A DNA stretch of 64,000 bases from Kumtagia sp044326205 (lineage in GTDB: Bacteria; Pseudomonadota; Alphaproteobacteria; Rhizobiales; Rhizobiaceae). Where the stretch lies: positions 1 to 64,000 of the forward strand of contig NZ_JBIRCY010000041.1 in the NCBI RefSeq assembly GCF_044326205.1, given 5' to 3'. The notes beneath the pieces are model-generated. The model saw only the letters and a list, made by a program, of their open reading frames with translations, was not told the DNA's origin and searched no databases. The position numbers and the translations under genes were made by a program. Shown here piece after piece: positions 34,910 to 43,694 of this stretch. Position 1 is the stretch's first letter, and every line of letters starts with the position of its first letter.

Positions 34910-36772
34910 ATGTTCGCCTGGTTTGAGAGAAGGCTCGATCCGTTTCCGGTGGCCGAACCGACGGAGCCGCCGAAGACGCTGATCGCCTTCTGCCTGCATT
35001 ACAGCAAGGGCGCCTGGCCCTACATCATCGTCTCGACGGTGCTGTCTGCGATCCTCGCCATCATCGAAGTTTGGCTGTTCGGTTTCCTGGGCAACATCGT
35101 CGACTGGCTGTCCAACGCCAACCGCGAGACGTTCCTGCAAACTGAGGGCTGGAAGCTGGCCGGCATGGCCTGCGTCGTGCTCATTGTCTCGCCGGCGCTC
35201 GACCTGATCCGGCAGTTGCTGACCCAGCAGACGGTGATGGGCAACTATCCCATGCGCATCCGCTGGCAGGTGCACCGCTACCTGCTGAAGCAGTCGATGA
35301 CCTTCTACCAGGACGAGTTTGCAGGACGCATCGCTACAAAGCTGATGCAGACGGCGCTCGCCGTGCGCGACTGCATCATAAAACTGTTCGAGGTGCTGAA
35401 CTATGTCAGCATCTACTTCGTCAGCGTGCTGGTGCTGGTGGGTTCGGCCGACTGGCGGCTGACGCTGCCGATGTTGGTCTGGCTGGTCGGCTATATCTTT
35501 CTGCTGCGCTATTTCATTCCCCGCCTCGGCAAGGTCGGTCAGGAACAGGCCGACGCGCGCTCCACTATGACCGGCCGCATCGCCGACAGCTATTCCAACA
35601 TCCAGACGGTGAAACTGTTTTCGCATGCCCGTCGCGAGGCGAGTTATGCGCGCGACGCGATGAGCGGGTTCATCGACACTGTCTATCGCTCGATGCGGCT
35701 GGTGACCGTGCTGTTCGTGCTGCTCGGAATCCTGAACGCGGCGCTCCTGGTAGCGGTGAGCGCGCTGTCCATCTGGCTGTGGGTGGGCGGCATGGTCTCG
35801 ATTGGCGCGGTGGCCGTGGTCATCGGCCTGGTGCTGCGCATGTGGGGCATGTCGCATTGGGTGATGTGGGAGATGTCCGGCCTGTTCGAGAACATCGGCA
35901 CGGTGCAGGACGGCATCGGTTCGATCTCGCTGCCGCGCCTTGTCGAGGACAAACCCGGCGCGAAGGACATCGCCGTTACCAAGGGCGACATCGTCTTCGA
36001 CCGCGTCGGTTTCCACTACGGCAAGGGCAAGGGCGTCATCGAAAACCTGTCGATCCACGTGCGGCCCGGCGAGAAGGTCGGCATCGTCGGCCGCTCCGGT
36101 GCCGGCAAGTCGACGCTGGTCAACCTTTTGCTGCGCTTCTACGACCTCGAGAGCGGCCGCATCCTGGTCGACGGCCAGGATATTTCCGCGGTGACGCAGG
36201 ACACGCTGCGCGCGCAGATCGGCATGGTGACGCAGGACACCTCGCTGCTGCACCGCTCGGTGCGCGAGAACATCCTTTATGGCCGTCCCGACGCCGGCGA
36301 GGCGATGATGCTGGAAGCGGCGCGCCGAGCCGAGGCACTGGACTTCATCGCCGCACTCGCCGACCCGAAGGGCCGAAAAGGCTTCGACGCGCATGTCGGC
36401 GAGCGGGGCGTGAAACTGTCGGGCGGTCAGAGGCAGCGCGTGGCGATCGCCCGCGTCATGCTCAAGGACGCGCCGATCCTCATCCTCGACGAGGCGACCT
36501 CGGCGCTGGATTCGGAGGTCGAGGCGGCGATCCAGGAAAACCTCTACCGGCTGATGGAAGGCAAGACCGTGATCGCCATCGCCCACCGTCTATCGACGAT
36601 TGCGGCCATGGACCGGCTGATCGTCATGGACAAGGGCGTGGTGATCGAGGACGGCACGCATGATGAGCTTTTGGCCCGCGACGGACTCTACGCGCAACTG
36701 TGGCGGCGGCAGTCGGGTGGGTTCTTGCCGGATGATGAGGCGGGAGAGGTGGAAAGGGCGGCGGCCGAGTGA
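34910..36772 (+). CDS. ABC exporter, fused membrane and ATPase domains (copy 1)
   Basis: A 620-aa MsbA/ABCB-type half-transporter: six membrane helices (about residues 20-300) followed by a nucleotide-binding domain. Motifs: Walker A GRSGAGKST, signature LSGGQRQRVAIARVML, Walker B ILILDEATSALD and switch His in IAIAHRLSTI. ATG 34910 is preferred to ATG 34904 because GAAAG then has proper spacing. It is the first of three paralogous exporters in the same direction. The substrate is unknown; lipid, peptide or drug export are all possible. Its last 60 codons are almost identical at DNA level to those of copy 2. Confidence 0.93.
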   Translation: MFAWFERRLDPFPVAEPTEPPKTLIAFCLHYSKGAWPYIIVSTVLSAILAIIEVWLFGFLGNIVDWLSNANRETFLQTEGWKLAGMACVVLIVSPALDLIRQLLTQQTVMGNYPMRIRWQVHRYLLKQSMTFYQDEFAGRIATKLMQTALAVRDCIIKLFEVLNYVSIYFVSVLVLVGSADWRLTLPMLVWLVGYIFLLRYFIPRLGKVGQEQADARSTMTGRIADSYSNIQTVKLFSHARREASYARDAMSGFIDTVYRSMRLVTVLFVLLGILNAALLVAVSALSIWLWVGGMVSIGAVAVVIGLVLRMWGMSHWVMWEMSGLFENIGTVQDGIGSISLPRLVEDKPGAKDIAVTKGDIVFDRVGFHYGKGKGVIENLSIHVRPGEKVGIVGRSGAGKSTLVNLLLRFYDLESGRILVDGQDISAVTQDTLRAQIGMVTQDTSLLHRSVRENILYGRPDAGEAMMLEAARRAEALDFIAALADPKGRKGFDAHVGERGVKLSGGQRQRVAIARVMLKDAPILILDEATSALDSEVEAAIQENLYRLMEGKTVIAIAHRLSTIAAMDRLIVMDKGVVIEDGTHDELLARDGLYAQLWRRQSGGFLPDDEAGEVERAAAE

Positions 36773-36860
36773 TCTCGCCCCTGTAAGGAAGAACGAGGCC
36801 AAGACAAAGCCGAGCCGATGCCTGACGGACGCATAAGGCCGCTTGCGCGATGAGAGAAAC

Positions 36861-38753
36861 ATGTTCGACCGCATCTTCACATGGTTCGAAAGCCGGTATT
36901 CGCCGGTGGCGCTTGCCGACGACCGGCAGCCGCCGATGGGCCTTTGGAACTTCTATTTCTATTTCATAAGGCAGTTCCGCGCCGGCTTCGCCTTGCGCAT
37001 GACGTTCGTCGCGCTTGGCGCGATCGTCGATGCGATGCTGCCGATCTTCGTCGGCATGATCGTCGGACTGCTGGCCAGTTCCAATCCGAGGGATTTTTTT
37101 GCCGAGCATGGAACGATGCTGGCGGTGATGGCCTTCGTCGTGCTGCTGCGGCCTCTCACGCTGCTGCTGGACGCGCTGGTCCGCAATCACATGATCGTGG
37201 CGAACTTCATCAACCTCATCCGCTGGCAGAGCCACTGGCACGTTGCCCGGCAGGACTGGCCTTTCTTCCAGAGCGATTTTGCCGGGCGCATCGGCACGAA
37301 GGTGATGCAGGGCGGCGATTCCATCGAGATCAGCGTCAACCTGACCATCGACACCGTCTGGTACGCCCTGGTGTTCCTCGTGGTCGCCGTTACCGTGCTG
37401 GCGCAGTTCGACGCGACCCTGGTCGCCGTCATCGCGGTCTGGCTGGCGCTTTACGCCTTGCTGCTCAGATACTGCCTGCCGCTGATCACCGAGCGCTCGA
37501 CGCATCTGTCGGAAGAATGGTCCATCGTCAGCGGCCGGATCGTCGACAGCTACACCAACATCCTGACCCTGAAGACGTTCTCGACCGGCGAGCACGAGGA
37601 CAGGTATGTCTCCCAGGCGATCGTTGCGCACAGCAAGGTGTTCTATCGGCTGCTGCGTGTGTTTACCGGCATGTGGTTTGCCCTGTTCGCCTTGAATGCC
37701 GCTCTGCTGATCGTCATAAGCTGGCTGGCCCTGCACGGCTGGAGCGCAGGCGAAATGAGTGCCGCCGCCGTGGCGACGGCCATTCCGTTTGCCCTGCAGA
37801 TCGCCGGCATTTCCTACAGGATCCTGGACGCAGGCGGAAACATCTTCCGGCAGATCGGTACGGCGGCCAATTCCATGACGACGATCGCGCGTCCGATCAC
37901 CATGACGGACAGGCCGGGCGCGCCGGCTCTCCAGGTCGGCGCCGGGGGCATCGAGTTCGACCGCGTGAATTTTAATTACTGGCGTACGGACGGCAAAGGC
38001 GGGGTCATCGACAATCTGTCGCTCAAGATAGCGCCGGGAGAGCGGGTCGGGCTCGTCGGCCGCTCGGGCGCCGGCAAGTCGACTTTGGTGAACCTTCTGC
38101 TGCGCCTCTTCGACGTTCAGGGAGGCCGGGTACTGATCGACGGGCAGGACATCCGCACCGTGTCGCAGGAAAGCGTGCGGGCGGCGATCGGTTTCGTCAG
38201 CCAGGACACGTCGTTGTTGCACCGTTCGGTGCGGGAGAACCTGAAATATGGTCGCCATTCCGCCGCCGACGCGGAGATGATGCGGGCCGCCGACGCTGCC
38301 CGTATCACGGATGTGGTCGAGGGTCTCGTCGACCAGCACGGCCGCACCGGCTTCGACGCGCATGTCGGCGAGCGCGGCGTGAAACTGTCCGGCGGCCAGC
38401 GGCAGCGGATCGCCATTGCCCGCGTCATGCTGAAGGACGCGCCGATCCTCATCCTCGACGAGGCGACCTCGGCGCTGGATTCGGAGGTCGAGGCGGCGAT
38501 CCAGGAGAACCTCTACCGGCTGATGGAAGGCAAGACCGTGATCGCCATCGCCCACCGGCTGTCGACGATCGCGGCGATGGACCGGCTGATCGTCATGGAC
38601 AAGGGCGTGGTGGTCGAGGACGGCAGCCACGACGAACTCCTGACGCGCAACGGCCTCTATGCACAACTGTGGCGGCGGCAGTCGGGTGGGTTTTTGCCGG
38701 ACGACGTGGCTGGCGAGGCGGATGCGACCAGGGCGAAAGCGGCGGCGGAGTGA
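36861..38753 (+). CDS. ABC exporter, fused membrane and ATPase domains (copy 2)
   Basis: A 630-aa paralogue of the preceding exporter, with the same order of six membrane helices and ATPase domain (Walker A GRSGAGKST, LSGGQRQRIAIARVML, ILILDEATSALD, IAIAHRLSTI). ATG 36861 follows GAGAGAAAC; a TTG at 36843 is in frame but less likely. The gap to copy 1 is 88 bases. Copies 1 and 2 may form a heterodimer. The membrane domains differ clearly, whereas the DNA for the Walker B to switch region is nearly the same in both, pointing to gene conversion. Confidence 0.93.
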   Translation: MFDRIFTWFESRYSPVALADDRQPPMGLWNFYFYFIRQFRAGFALRMTFVALGAIVDAMLPIFVGMIVGLLASSNPRDFFAEHGTMLAVMAFVVLLRPLTLLLDALVRNHMIVANFINLIRWQSHWHVARQDWPFFQSDFAGRIGTKVMQGGDSIEISVNLTIDTVWYALVFLVVAVTVLAQFDATLVAVIAVWLALYALLLRYCLPLITERSTHLSEEWSIVSGRIVDSYTNILTLKTFSTGEHEDRYVSQAIVAHSKVFYRLLRVFTGMWFALFALNAALLIVISWLALHGWSAGEMSAAAVATAIPFALQIAGISYRILDAGGNIFRQIGTAANSMTTIARPITMTDRPGAPALQVGAGGIEFDRVNFNYWRTDGKGGVIDNLSLKIAPGERVGLVGRSGAGKSTLVNLLLRLFDVQGGRVLIDGQDIRTVSQESVRAAIGFVSQDTSLLHRSVRENLKYGRHSAADAEMMRAADAARITDVVEGLVDQHGRTGFDAHVGERGVKLSGGQRQRIAIARVMLKDAPILILDEATSALDSEVEAAIQENLYRLMEGKTVIAIAHRLSTIAAMDRLIVMDKGVVVEDGSHDELLTRNGLYAQLWRRQSGGFLPDDVAGEADATRAKAAAE

Positions 38754-38776
38754 GGGCAGCGCTCGCCGTGAATCCG

Positions 38777-39211
38777 CTACGCCGCATCCCTGACCGTGAC
38801 GAAAACCTGCTTGCCGAACAGCTTGAGGGCAGCTTCGAGAGTGGCAAGCTTGGTCGGGTGGTCCGGATCAAGAATTCGGCGCGCCTCGGTGTCCGCCTTG
38901 CCGAGCCTTCTGGCGAATTCCGATTTGGAAATGCCCGACGCCCGGAAGGCTTCGACCACGGCAAGTTTCAGCGCCGTTTCTGGAGCGACCGCTACCACCT
39001 CCAGGTTTTGGCCGGAAACGCTTGGACGCGGCAGCGGGCGGCCCATCGCCAAAACGCCACGAAGCGCCAGCCCAAGCGCCTCGATCGCGTTGGCGCGCGC
39101 CTCGGCCATGCTGTCGCCGCCGGTTATCGCTTCCGGGACATCCGGGAAAGTGACCAGGAAGCCTCCATCCGGATCTTCCTTGAAGCGTGCTGCGAAAGCG
39201 AAATCAAACAT
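38777..39211 (-). CDS. hicB: HicB-like antitoxin with C-terminal HTH
   Basis: A 144-aa HicB-family protein. The N-terminal partial RNase H-like fold is clear (FAARFKEDPDGGFLVTFPDVPEAITGGDSMAEARANAIEALGLAL), and the C-terminus is an XRE-type HTH (SGISKSEFARRLGKADTEARRILDPDHPTKLATLEAALKLFG), suited to autoregulation. ATG 39211 gives the family start; ATG 39262, which lies one base after the end of hicA, is the alternative and would add 17 residues. It is on the opposite strand to the flanking ABC exporter genes and faces copy 2, with 23 bases between the stops. Confidence 0.9.
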   Translation of the reverse strand: MFDFAFAARFKEDPDGGFLVTFPDVPEAITGGDSMAEARANAIEALGLALRGVLAMGRPLPRPSVSGQNLEVVAVAPETALKLAVVEAFRASGISKSEFARRLGKADTEARRILDPDHPTKLATLEAALKLFGKQVFVTVRDAA

Positions 39212-39262
39212 TGGGTCTACCCTTCCATCACTGCCGGCACTGCCTCGGTCCGTTGTCAGCAT

Positions 39263-39457
39263 TCATTCGATCCCGAGTTGTTTCTTGATTGTCCGCACCC
39301 TCAGATTGGAGAGTTCGCCCGATTGAATGGTCGTTATCCTGTCCCCAAAGCGAACCCGATAGTGCGAGCCTTTCCCTCTCTCTGTGAAAACCTCGAAGAT
39401 TTGGTTCTGCTTCCTGGCAAGGGCACGCAACTCTCGGATCAAAGCCTCGCGCGTCAT
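39263..39457 (-). CDS. hicA: HicA-like mRNA interferase toxin
   Basis: A 64-aa protein with the dsRBD-like HicA fold (MTREALIRELRALARKQNQIFEVFTERGKGSHYRVRFGDRITTIQSGELSNLRVRTIKKQLGIE). The catalytic histidine is in GKGSHYRV. HicA toxins cut mRNA without ribosomes. ATG 39457 gives the typical length; the frame is open to 39523. It precedes hicB, as in most hicAB operons, and lies 77 bases from the divergent start of ABC exporter copy 3, so their promoters share that gap. Confidence 0.88.
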   Translation of the reverse strand: MTREALIRELRALARKQNQIFEVFTERGKGSHYRVRFGDRITTIQSGELSNLRVRTIKKQLGIE

Positions 39458-39534
39458 TTTTCCGCCTACCCGCCAGACGAGAATGTTGCACATTTTTGTG
39501 TGAAATACGAGTCGCGCGGACACAGAGGTTCGGC

Positions 39535-41403
39535 ATGAGTGAGACCGGCTTTCGTGAAAAACTCTGGCAGCGCGTCGAGAACTCGATTGACGCCTTTCAG
39601 GATACCGATCGCGAGGTGCTGCCGAAGGATGGGTGGCGATTCATCCTGTATTTCGCCAACCAGGCGCGCTGGCCGTTTGCGCTGCTCCTGGTCACGGGTT
39701 TCCTCGTCGGCGCGGTGGATGCCGCGCTCTATTGGGCGGTCGGCTGGCTGATCGACCTGCTCGACCATGCCAATCCGGCGACGTTGTTTGCCGATCACTG
39801 GCCGGCGCTGGCGGGGTTGTTGGCGCTGCTGCTCGTCGTGCGCACGGCAGTGATGATCGCCTCGGCGGTTGTCGAGCAGCAGGTGGTGGTGCCGGGCTTC
39901 TTCTCCATGGTGCGCTGGCAGGCGTTCCGGCGTGTCATCGAGCAGCCCTACGATTTTTACCAGAACGATTTCGCCGGCCGCATCGCGACGAAGATCATGC
40001 AGGGCGGCGAGGCCGTCGGCGACTTCATCGTCAACGTGCTGCAGACCATGTGGTCGTTTCTGACCTTTGTCGTACTGGCGATCACCATTCTCGTCTCGCT
40101 CGATCCGCTGATGGGGCTTATGGTGGCGCTATGGTTCGTCGGTTATGGCGGCATCGTCTGGTTCCTGCTGCCGGAAATGCGCAGCGCCGGAAGGGCGACG
40201 GCGGACGAACGTTCGATCTTTAACGGCCGCATGGTCGACGCCTTTACCAACATCATGGCGGTGAAGCTTTTCGACAGCGGGCGGCGCGAGCATGCCTATA
40301 TGCGCGACGGGCTGGAGCGCTTTCTGCTGGCGGTGAAGCGCCTGACCAGGGCGGTGACAACGGTCCGCTCGTCGGTGGCGCTGCTCAACGGCATCATGAT
40401 GAGCGCTATCGCGGCGTTGTGCATGCTGAGTTTTTCGCGGGGCGAGATTTCGACCGGCGCGGTGGCGGCAGCGATGGGGCTGGTGTTCCGCCTGAACCAG
40501 ATGTCGGGCTGGATGATGTTCAATATCAACGGCCTCATCCGCAACTATGCGACCGTGCAGGACGCGACTCGCACGATCTCCGTCGAGCCAGCGATCCGCG
40601 ACGCGACTGACGCCGCCGTTCTGCCGCGCGCAAAGGGCGATATCCGCTTCGAGAACGTCTCCTTCCACTATGGCAAGGGCGCCGGGATTATCGAGAACCT
40701 CAATTTGCACATCAAGCCTGGCGAGCGCGTCGCGCTGGTCGGGCCTTCCGGCGCCGGCAAGACGACGATCGTCAACCTGGCGCTGCGCCTGTTCGACGTG
40801 GAGAAGGGCAGGGTGCTTATCGACGGACAGGACGTGCGTGACGTCACCCAGGCATCGCTGCGCGCCCAGTTCGGCGTGGTCAGCCAGGAAGCGATGCTGA
40901 TGCACCGCTCGATCCACGACAATATCGGCTATGCGAAATCCGGCGCCAGCCAGGCCGAGATCGAGGACGCGGCTAGGCGATCGGCGGCGCATGAGTTCAT
41001 CGCCGGCGTCGCTGATCCGCGCGGGCGAAAAGGCTATGAAGCGCATGTGGGCGAGCGCGGCGTGAAGCTGTCCGGCGGCCAGCGGCAGCGCATCGCCATT
41101 GCCCGCATGATGCTGAAGGACGCGCCGATCCTCATCCTCGACGAGGCGACCTCGGCGCTGGATTCGGAGGTCGAAGCGGCGATCCAGGACAATCTCTACC
41201 GGCTGATGGAAGGCAAGACGGTGATCGCCATCGCTCACCGGCTGTCGACCATCGCGGCGCTCGACCGGCTGATCGTGCTCGACCATGGCCGGATCGTGGA
41301 AGAGGGCACGCATGAGGCGCTGATCGCCCGGGGCGGGCTCTACGCGCAGCTCTGGAAGCGGCAGTCGGGCGGCTTTTTGCCAGACCGGCTGGCGGCGGAG
41401 TAG
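39535..41403 (+). CDS. ABC exporter, fused membrane and ATPase domains (copy 3)
   Basis: A 622-aa exporter of the same family as the two before it: six membrane helices, then an ATPase domain with Walker A GPSGAGKTT (note GPSGAGKTT, where the other two read GRSGAGKST), signature LSGGQRQRIAIARMML, ILILDEATSALD and IAIAHRLSTI. ATG 39535 is preferred to the upstream frame start at 39496, as it follows AGAGG. HicAB separates it from copy 2, so it probably has its own promoter. Its Walker B to switch-His DNA is also very similar to copies 1 and 2. Confidence 0.93.
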   Translation: MSETGFREKLWQRVENSIDAFQDTDREVLPKDGWRFILYFANQARWPFALLLVTGFLVGAVDAALYWAVGWLIDLLDHANPATLFADHWPALAGLLALLLVVRTAVMIASAVVEQQVVVPGFFSMVRWQAFRRVIEQPYDFYQNDFAGRIATKIMQGGEAVGDFIVNVLQTMWSFLTFVVLAITILVSLDPLMGLMVALWFVGYGGIVWFLLPEMRSAGRATADERSIFNGRMVDAFTNIMAVKLFDSGRREHAYMRDGLERFLLAVKRLTRAVTTVRSSVALLNGIMMSAIAALCMLSFSRGEISTGAVAAAMGLVFRLNQMSGWMMFNINGLIRNYATVQDATRTISVEPAIRDATDAAVLPRAKGDIRFENVSFHYGKGAGIIENLNLHIKPGERVALVGPSGAGKTTIVNLALRLFDVEKGRVLIDGQDVRDVTQASLRAQFGVVSQEAMLMHRSIHDNIGYAKSGASQAEIEDAARRSAAHEFIAGVADPRGRKGYEAHVGERGVKLSGGQRQRIAIARMMLKDAPILILDEATSALDSEVEAAIQDNLYRLMEGKTVIAIAHRLSTIAALDRLIVLDHGRIVEEGTHEALIARGGLYAQLWKRQSGGFLPDRLAAE

Positions 41404-41496
41404 GCCGGCCAAATCCACGCAACGGCGTCGGCGGGCGCTGGTTTTCTGTGCGCCGGATGCCCATTTACCCACATGCAAATTTCATGGAGCGAAGCC

Positions 41497-41982
41497 ATGC
41501 TGGCCCGCACACCACGCTATCAGATCAAGCGCCTCGACCCAGGTCATGAGGCTTTCGCCGCGTTGGTGGAGGAAAGCCGGAAAGAGGGATTCTGGATGCT
41601 TGTCACCCTCGCCAACAATTGGGAGGACGGCCGCAACCGGTTCTCCAAGCGCGGCGAGGCGCTGTTCGGGGCCTGGCTGGATAATGAGCTTGCGGGAGTC
41701 TGCGGGCTCAACGTCGATCCCTATGTCGCGGGTCGTCGTGAGGGCCGCGTGCGGCATCTCTATGTCGGTGCCGCGCATCGTATGAACGGCGTTGGACGGC
41801 AGCTTGTCTGGAGCGCCATCGACAAGGCGCAAAAACATTTTCCCGTGCTCAATACACGCTCGCCCGAGACGGCGTTCGGATTTTACGAAGCGCTCGGCTT
41901 CGAACGCCTGGACGGCGATGACGTAGCGACGCACAGGATGCGGCTGGCGCGGTCCATCGCGATGGCGCGCGCCAGGGAGTAG
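41497..41982 (+). CDS. GNAT family N-acetyltransferase
   Basis: A 161-aa acetyltransferase. The acetyl-CoA binding motif is recognisable as VRHLYVGAAHRMNGVGRQLV (motif A, R/Q-x-x-G-x-G/A-like), followed by the NTRSPETAFGFYEALGFERL ending typical of GNAT enzymes. Substrate unknown. ATG 41497 is chosen since GGAGCG lies six bases before it; ATG 41473 is upstream in frame. The next gene starts eight bases after its stop, so they form an operon. Confidence 0.88.
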   Translation: MLARTPRYQIKRLDPGHEAFAALVEESRKEGFWMLVTLANNWEDGRNRFSKRGEALFGAWLDNELAGVCGLNVDPYVAGRREGRVRHLYVGAAHRMNGVGRQLVWSAIDKAQKHFPVLNTRSPETAFGFYEALGFERLDGDDVATHRMRLARSIAMARARE

Positions 41983-41990
41983 TTCGGGCA

Positions 41991-42305
41991 ATGTCGCTCA
42001 AACTTCCCGGCAGTAGCGACCTTGCGACGCGCGGCAGGACCGGCCTCGATGTACTCGACTACGAGATCGTCGCCGAGATGGCGACGTCGCTCGGAACGGC
42101 GGGCCGCAAGGTCGAGGCGATCATGGCGCGGCTTCACGCGCACCAAGGTGATGCCGACGAGCGCGTCGCCTTGGTGCGGATTGCGGCCGAAGCGGTCTAT
42201 GCGTATTTCGTGCAGCGCGAGCTTTGCGGGCTGAAACGCCATGACGACGTTATCCGTGAATATCGTATCCCGCGAGAGGTGCTGGTGCGGCTAGGGGCGA
42301 AGTAG
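41991..42305 (+). CDS. DUF6665-like small conserved protein
   Basis: A 104-aa helical protein (MSLKLPGSSDLATRGRTGLDVLDYEIVAEMATSLGTAGRKVEAIMARLHAH...). The central GLDVLDYEI and the C-terminal YFVQRELCGLKRHDDVIREYRIPREVLVRLG match the family that I know as DUF6665, of unknown function. It is eight bases downstream of the GNAT gene and convergent to the cupin gene. No membrane segment. ATG 41991 with GGGCA upstream. Confidence 0.8.
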   Translation: MSLKLPGSSDLATRGRTGLDVLDYEIVAEMATSLGTAGRKVEAIMARLHAHQGDADERVALVRIAAEAVYAYFVQRELCGLKRHDDVIREYRIPREVLVRLGAK

Positions 42306-42385
42306 GCCGATCTGCACGGCTCCCGAGACGTGATGCGCCACGACGCGGAAACCTCTCGCAGAAAAATGCCTGCCGAAAGTCGAAT

Positions 42386-42730
42386 CTATTCAAGCCATTC
42401 GGTGACAAAGCTGCCGTTCTGGTGGATGTCGATGGTTTCCAGCGGGCCGGGACCGCGATTCTCGAATTTGTGTGGTGTGCCGGCTGGTGCCACCAGGATC
42501 GCACCTTCCTTGGCTTCGATCTTTTCCGCCCCGACCGTGAACAGAGCGGTTCCGCGCCTGATGACGAAGACTTCAGGGTAGGGATGCTTGTGCAGCCTCG
42601 GCCCGCCGCCGGGTCCGTCGATGCGGTTGGCGATGACGCAGATGCCGGCGTCGTGCGCCGCCCCCTCCCATTCGCCGTGAAAGCCGGCGAGATCGGTGAG
42701 CCAATCCTCGGCCCTGGTGACGATGCTCAT
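42386..42730 (-). CDS. Cupin-domain protein coupled to vapC
   Basis: A 114-aa single cupin. Motifs: GPRLHKHPYPEVFVIRRGTALFTVG (His-x-His...Glu) and PAGTPHKFENRGPGPLETIDIH (last His). Family members bind Fe, Mn or Zn and include isomerases and regulators. ATG 42730 overlaps the TGA stop of vapC by four bases (ATGA), which means that it is translationally coupled to a toxin gene. It resembles the cupin at 16611 only in fold. The coupling to a toxin-antitoxin operon is unusual; the cupin could be a passenger or could modulate the module. Confidence 0.87.
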   Translation of the reverse strand: MSIVTRAEDWLTDLAGFHGEWEGAAHDAGICVIANRIDGPGGGPRLHKHPYPEVFVIRRGTALFTVGAEKIEAKEGAILVAPAGTPHKFENRGPGPLETIDIHQNGSFVTEWLE

Positions 42731-43149
42731 GTCGCGACCTCCCAGGGATTGAAGAGCTTGACGCCGGTCGACGCGAAGTCCCTCGTGTTGCGTGTGATGA
42801 CAGTCAGGTTGTGTACGAGGGCGGTGGCGGCGATGTAGGCATCGCGGTCCGGTTTGGGATCGGGCACATGCAAGGCTGCACATTTGAGGGCAACCACGGT
42901 GTCGATTGCGACGATTCGGTCCTGAAAGCGGGGCAGCACACGCTCGTCGATCCAGCTTCGCAGCATCGTGCCTTTGAGCTTGTCGCGTCTCAGCGCCTGC
43001 AAGGCGCCCATTTCGAGTTCAAGGATCGAAATCACCGAACACCAGAGCGTCTCTTCGGCCTGCGCGCTCACCCAGGTAAGCACTGGCAATGCCGCCCGCT
43101 CGGGTCTGCGCATCTCCGAGATGACATTTGTGTCCAGCAGGAAGGTCAT
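42727..43149 (-). CDS. vapC: VapC-type PIN-domain toxin (FitB-like)
   Basis: A 140-aa PIN protein. Active-site acids: Asp in MTFLLDTNVISEM, Glu in SVISILELEMGAL, Asp in PDPKPDRDAYIAATAL and the last Asp in ITRNTRDFASTG. The DTNVISEMRRP start is that of the FitB subgroup. Its ATG overlaps the antitoxin's TGA (ATGA), and its own stop overlaps the cupin start in the same way, so three genes form a chain. Known members cut RNA at structured sites. Confidence 0.92.
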   Translation of the reverse strand: MTFLLDTNVISEMRRPERAALPVLTWVSAQAEETLWCSVISILELEMGALQALRRDKLKGTMLRSWIDERVLPRFQDRIVAIDTVVALKCAALHVPDPKPDRDAYIAATALVHNLTVITRNTRDFASTGVKLFNPWEVAT

Positions 43150-43442
43150 TCAAAATCGGGAACTTTGAGCGAGAATCCGCCCATCCTCGGCGGCTCCCAA
43201 TCGAAGTCGGCTTCTGGGCGAGGGTCGGCAAGAGCCTCCGCAAGGTTCCTGAACTCCTTTTTTGGAGGTGCTTCGGCTTTCTCCAGGCGGTCGAACTCTT
43301 CCTTCGTCAGCAGCACATGCGTAGGTTCTCCACGTGTTGTAATGAAGACAGGGCCTTTCGCCGCCGCCCGCTTGGCTTTCGCAGTGTCCTGATTGAATTC
43401 ACGGCTAGACATTAGCGTCGGCATTCTTGAGGGTGCATTCAT
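43146..43442 (-). CDS. Phd/YefM-type antitoxin
   Basis: A 98-aa antitoxin. The Phd-like part is MSSREFNQDTAKAKRAAAKGPVFITTRGEPTHVLLTKEEFDRL, followed by an acidic tail (LAEALADPRPEADFDWEPPRMGGFSL) that should block the toxin. ATG 43442 follows GGAAGCG; ATG 43412 would start exactly at the domain. A TGTAGCA-N4-TGCTACA dyad lies 19-36 bases upstream and is a likely operator. Divergent from petA, with 252 bases between. Confidence 0.9.
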   Translation of the reverse strand: MNAPSRMPTLMSSREFNQDTAKAKRAAAKGPVFITTRGEPTHVLLTKEEFDRLEKAEAPPKKEFRNLAEALADPRPEADFDWEPPRMGGFSLKVPDFE

Positions 43443-43460
43443 TGCTCGCTTCCAGCGTGG

Positions 43461-43478
43461 TGTAGCAACAATGCTACA
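43461..43478. promoter_or_regulatory. Putative operator of the Phd-VapC-cupin operon
   Basis: TGTAGCA-ACAA-TGCTACA is a perfect 7-bp inverted repeat with a four-base centre, 19-36 bases before the antitoxin start. Phd-type antitoxins bind such palindromes; the binding itself is inferred. Confidence 0.6.
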
Positions 43479-43694
43479 TTTGTTCCCGGGCGTCAAATTC
43501 CGGGCTTTCGGCCCGTGCCCGCGACAATCTGCCGTCCCGCCTTCGCCCGTCTGGACAAGCGGTGGCTTCACGCATAAACCAACCCCGAATGCCGGAGGAT
43601 TTCGCCAGCCCGTTTCGCTACGCGAGGAGGGGCCGGCCATGAGCGGGACCAGGCTCGCCGCCGGCAAGGGGTAAGGCGAAAGGATGCCAGTTCC

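Noticed and set aside
34742..36586. 614-codon minus-strand open frame opposite ABC exporter copy 1
   Set aside because: His/Asp/Arg-rich shadow of a GC-rich gene; the plus-strand frame has all ABC motifs.
36624..38666. 680-codon minus-strand open frame opposite ABC exporter copy 2
   Set aside because: Same reason; its sequence repeats that of the shadow in copy 1 because the genes are paralogous.
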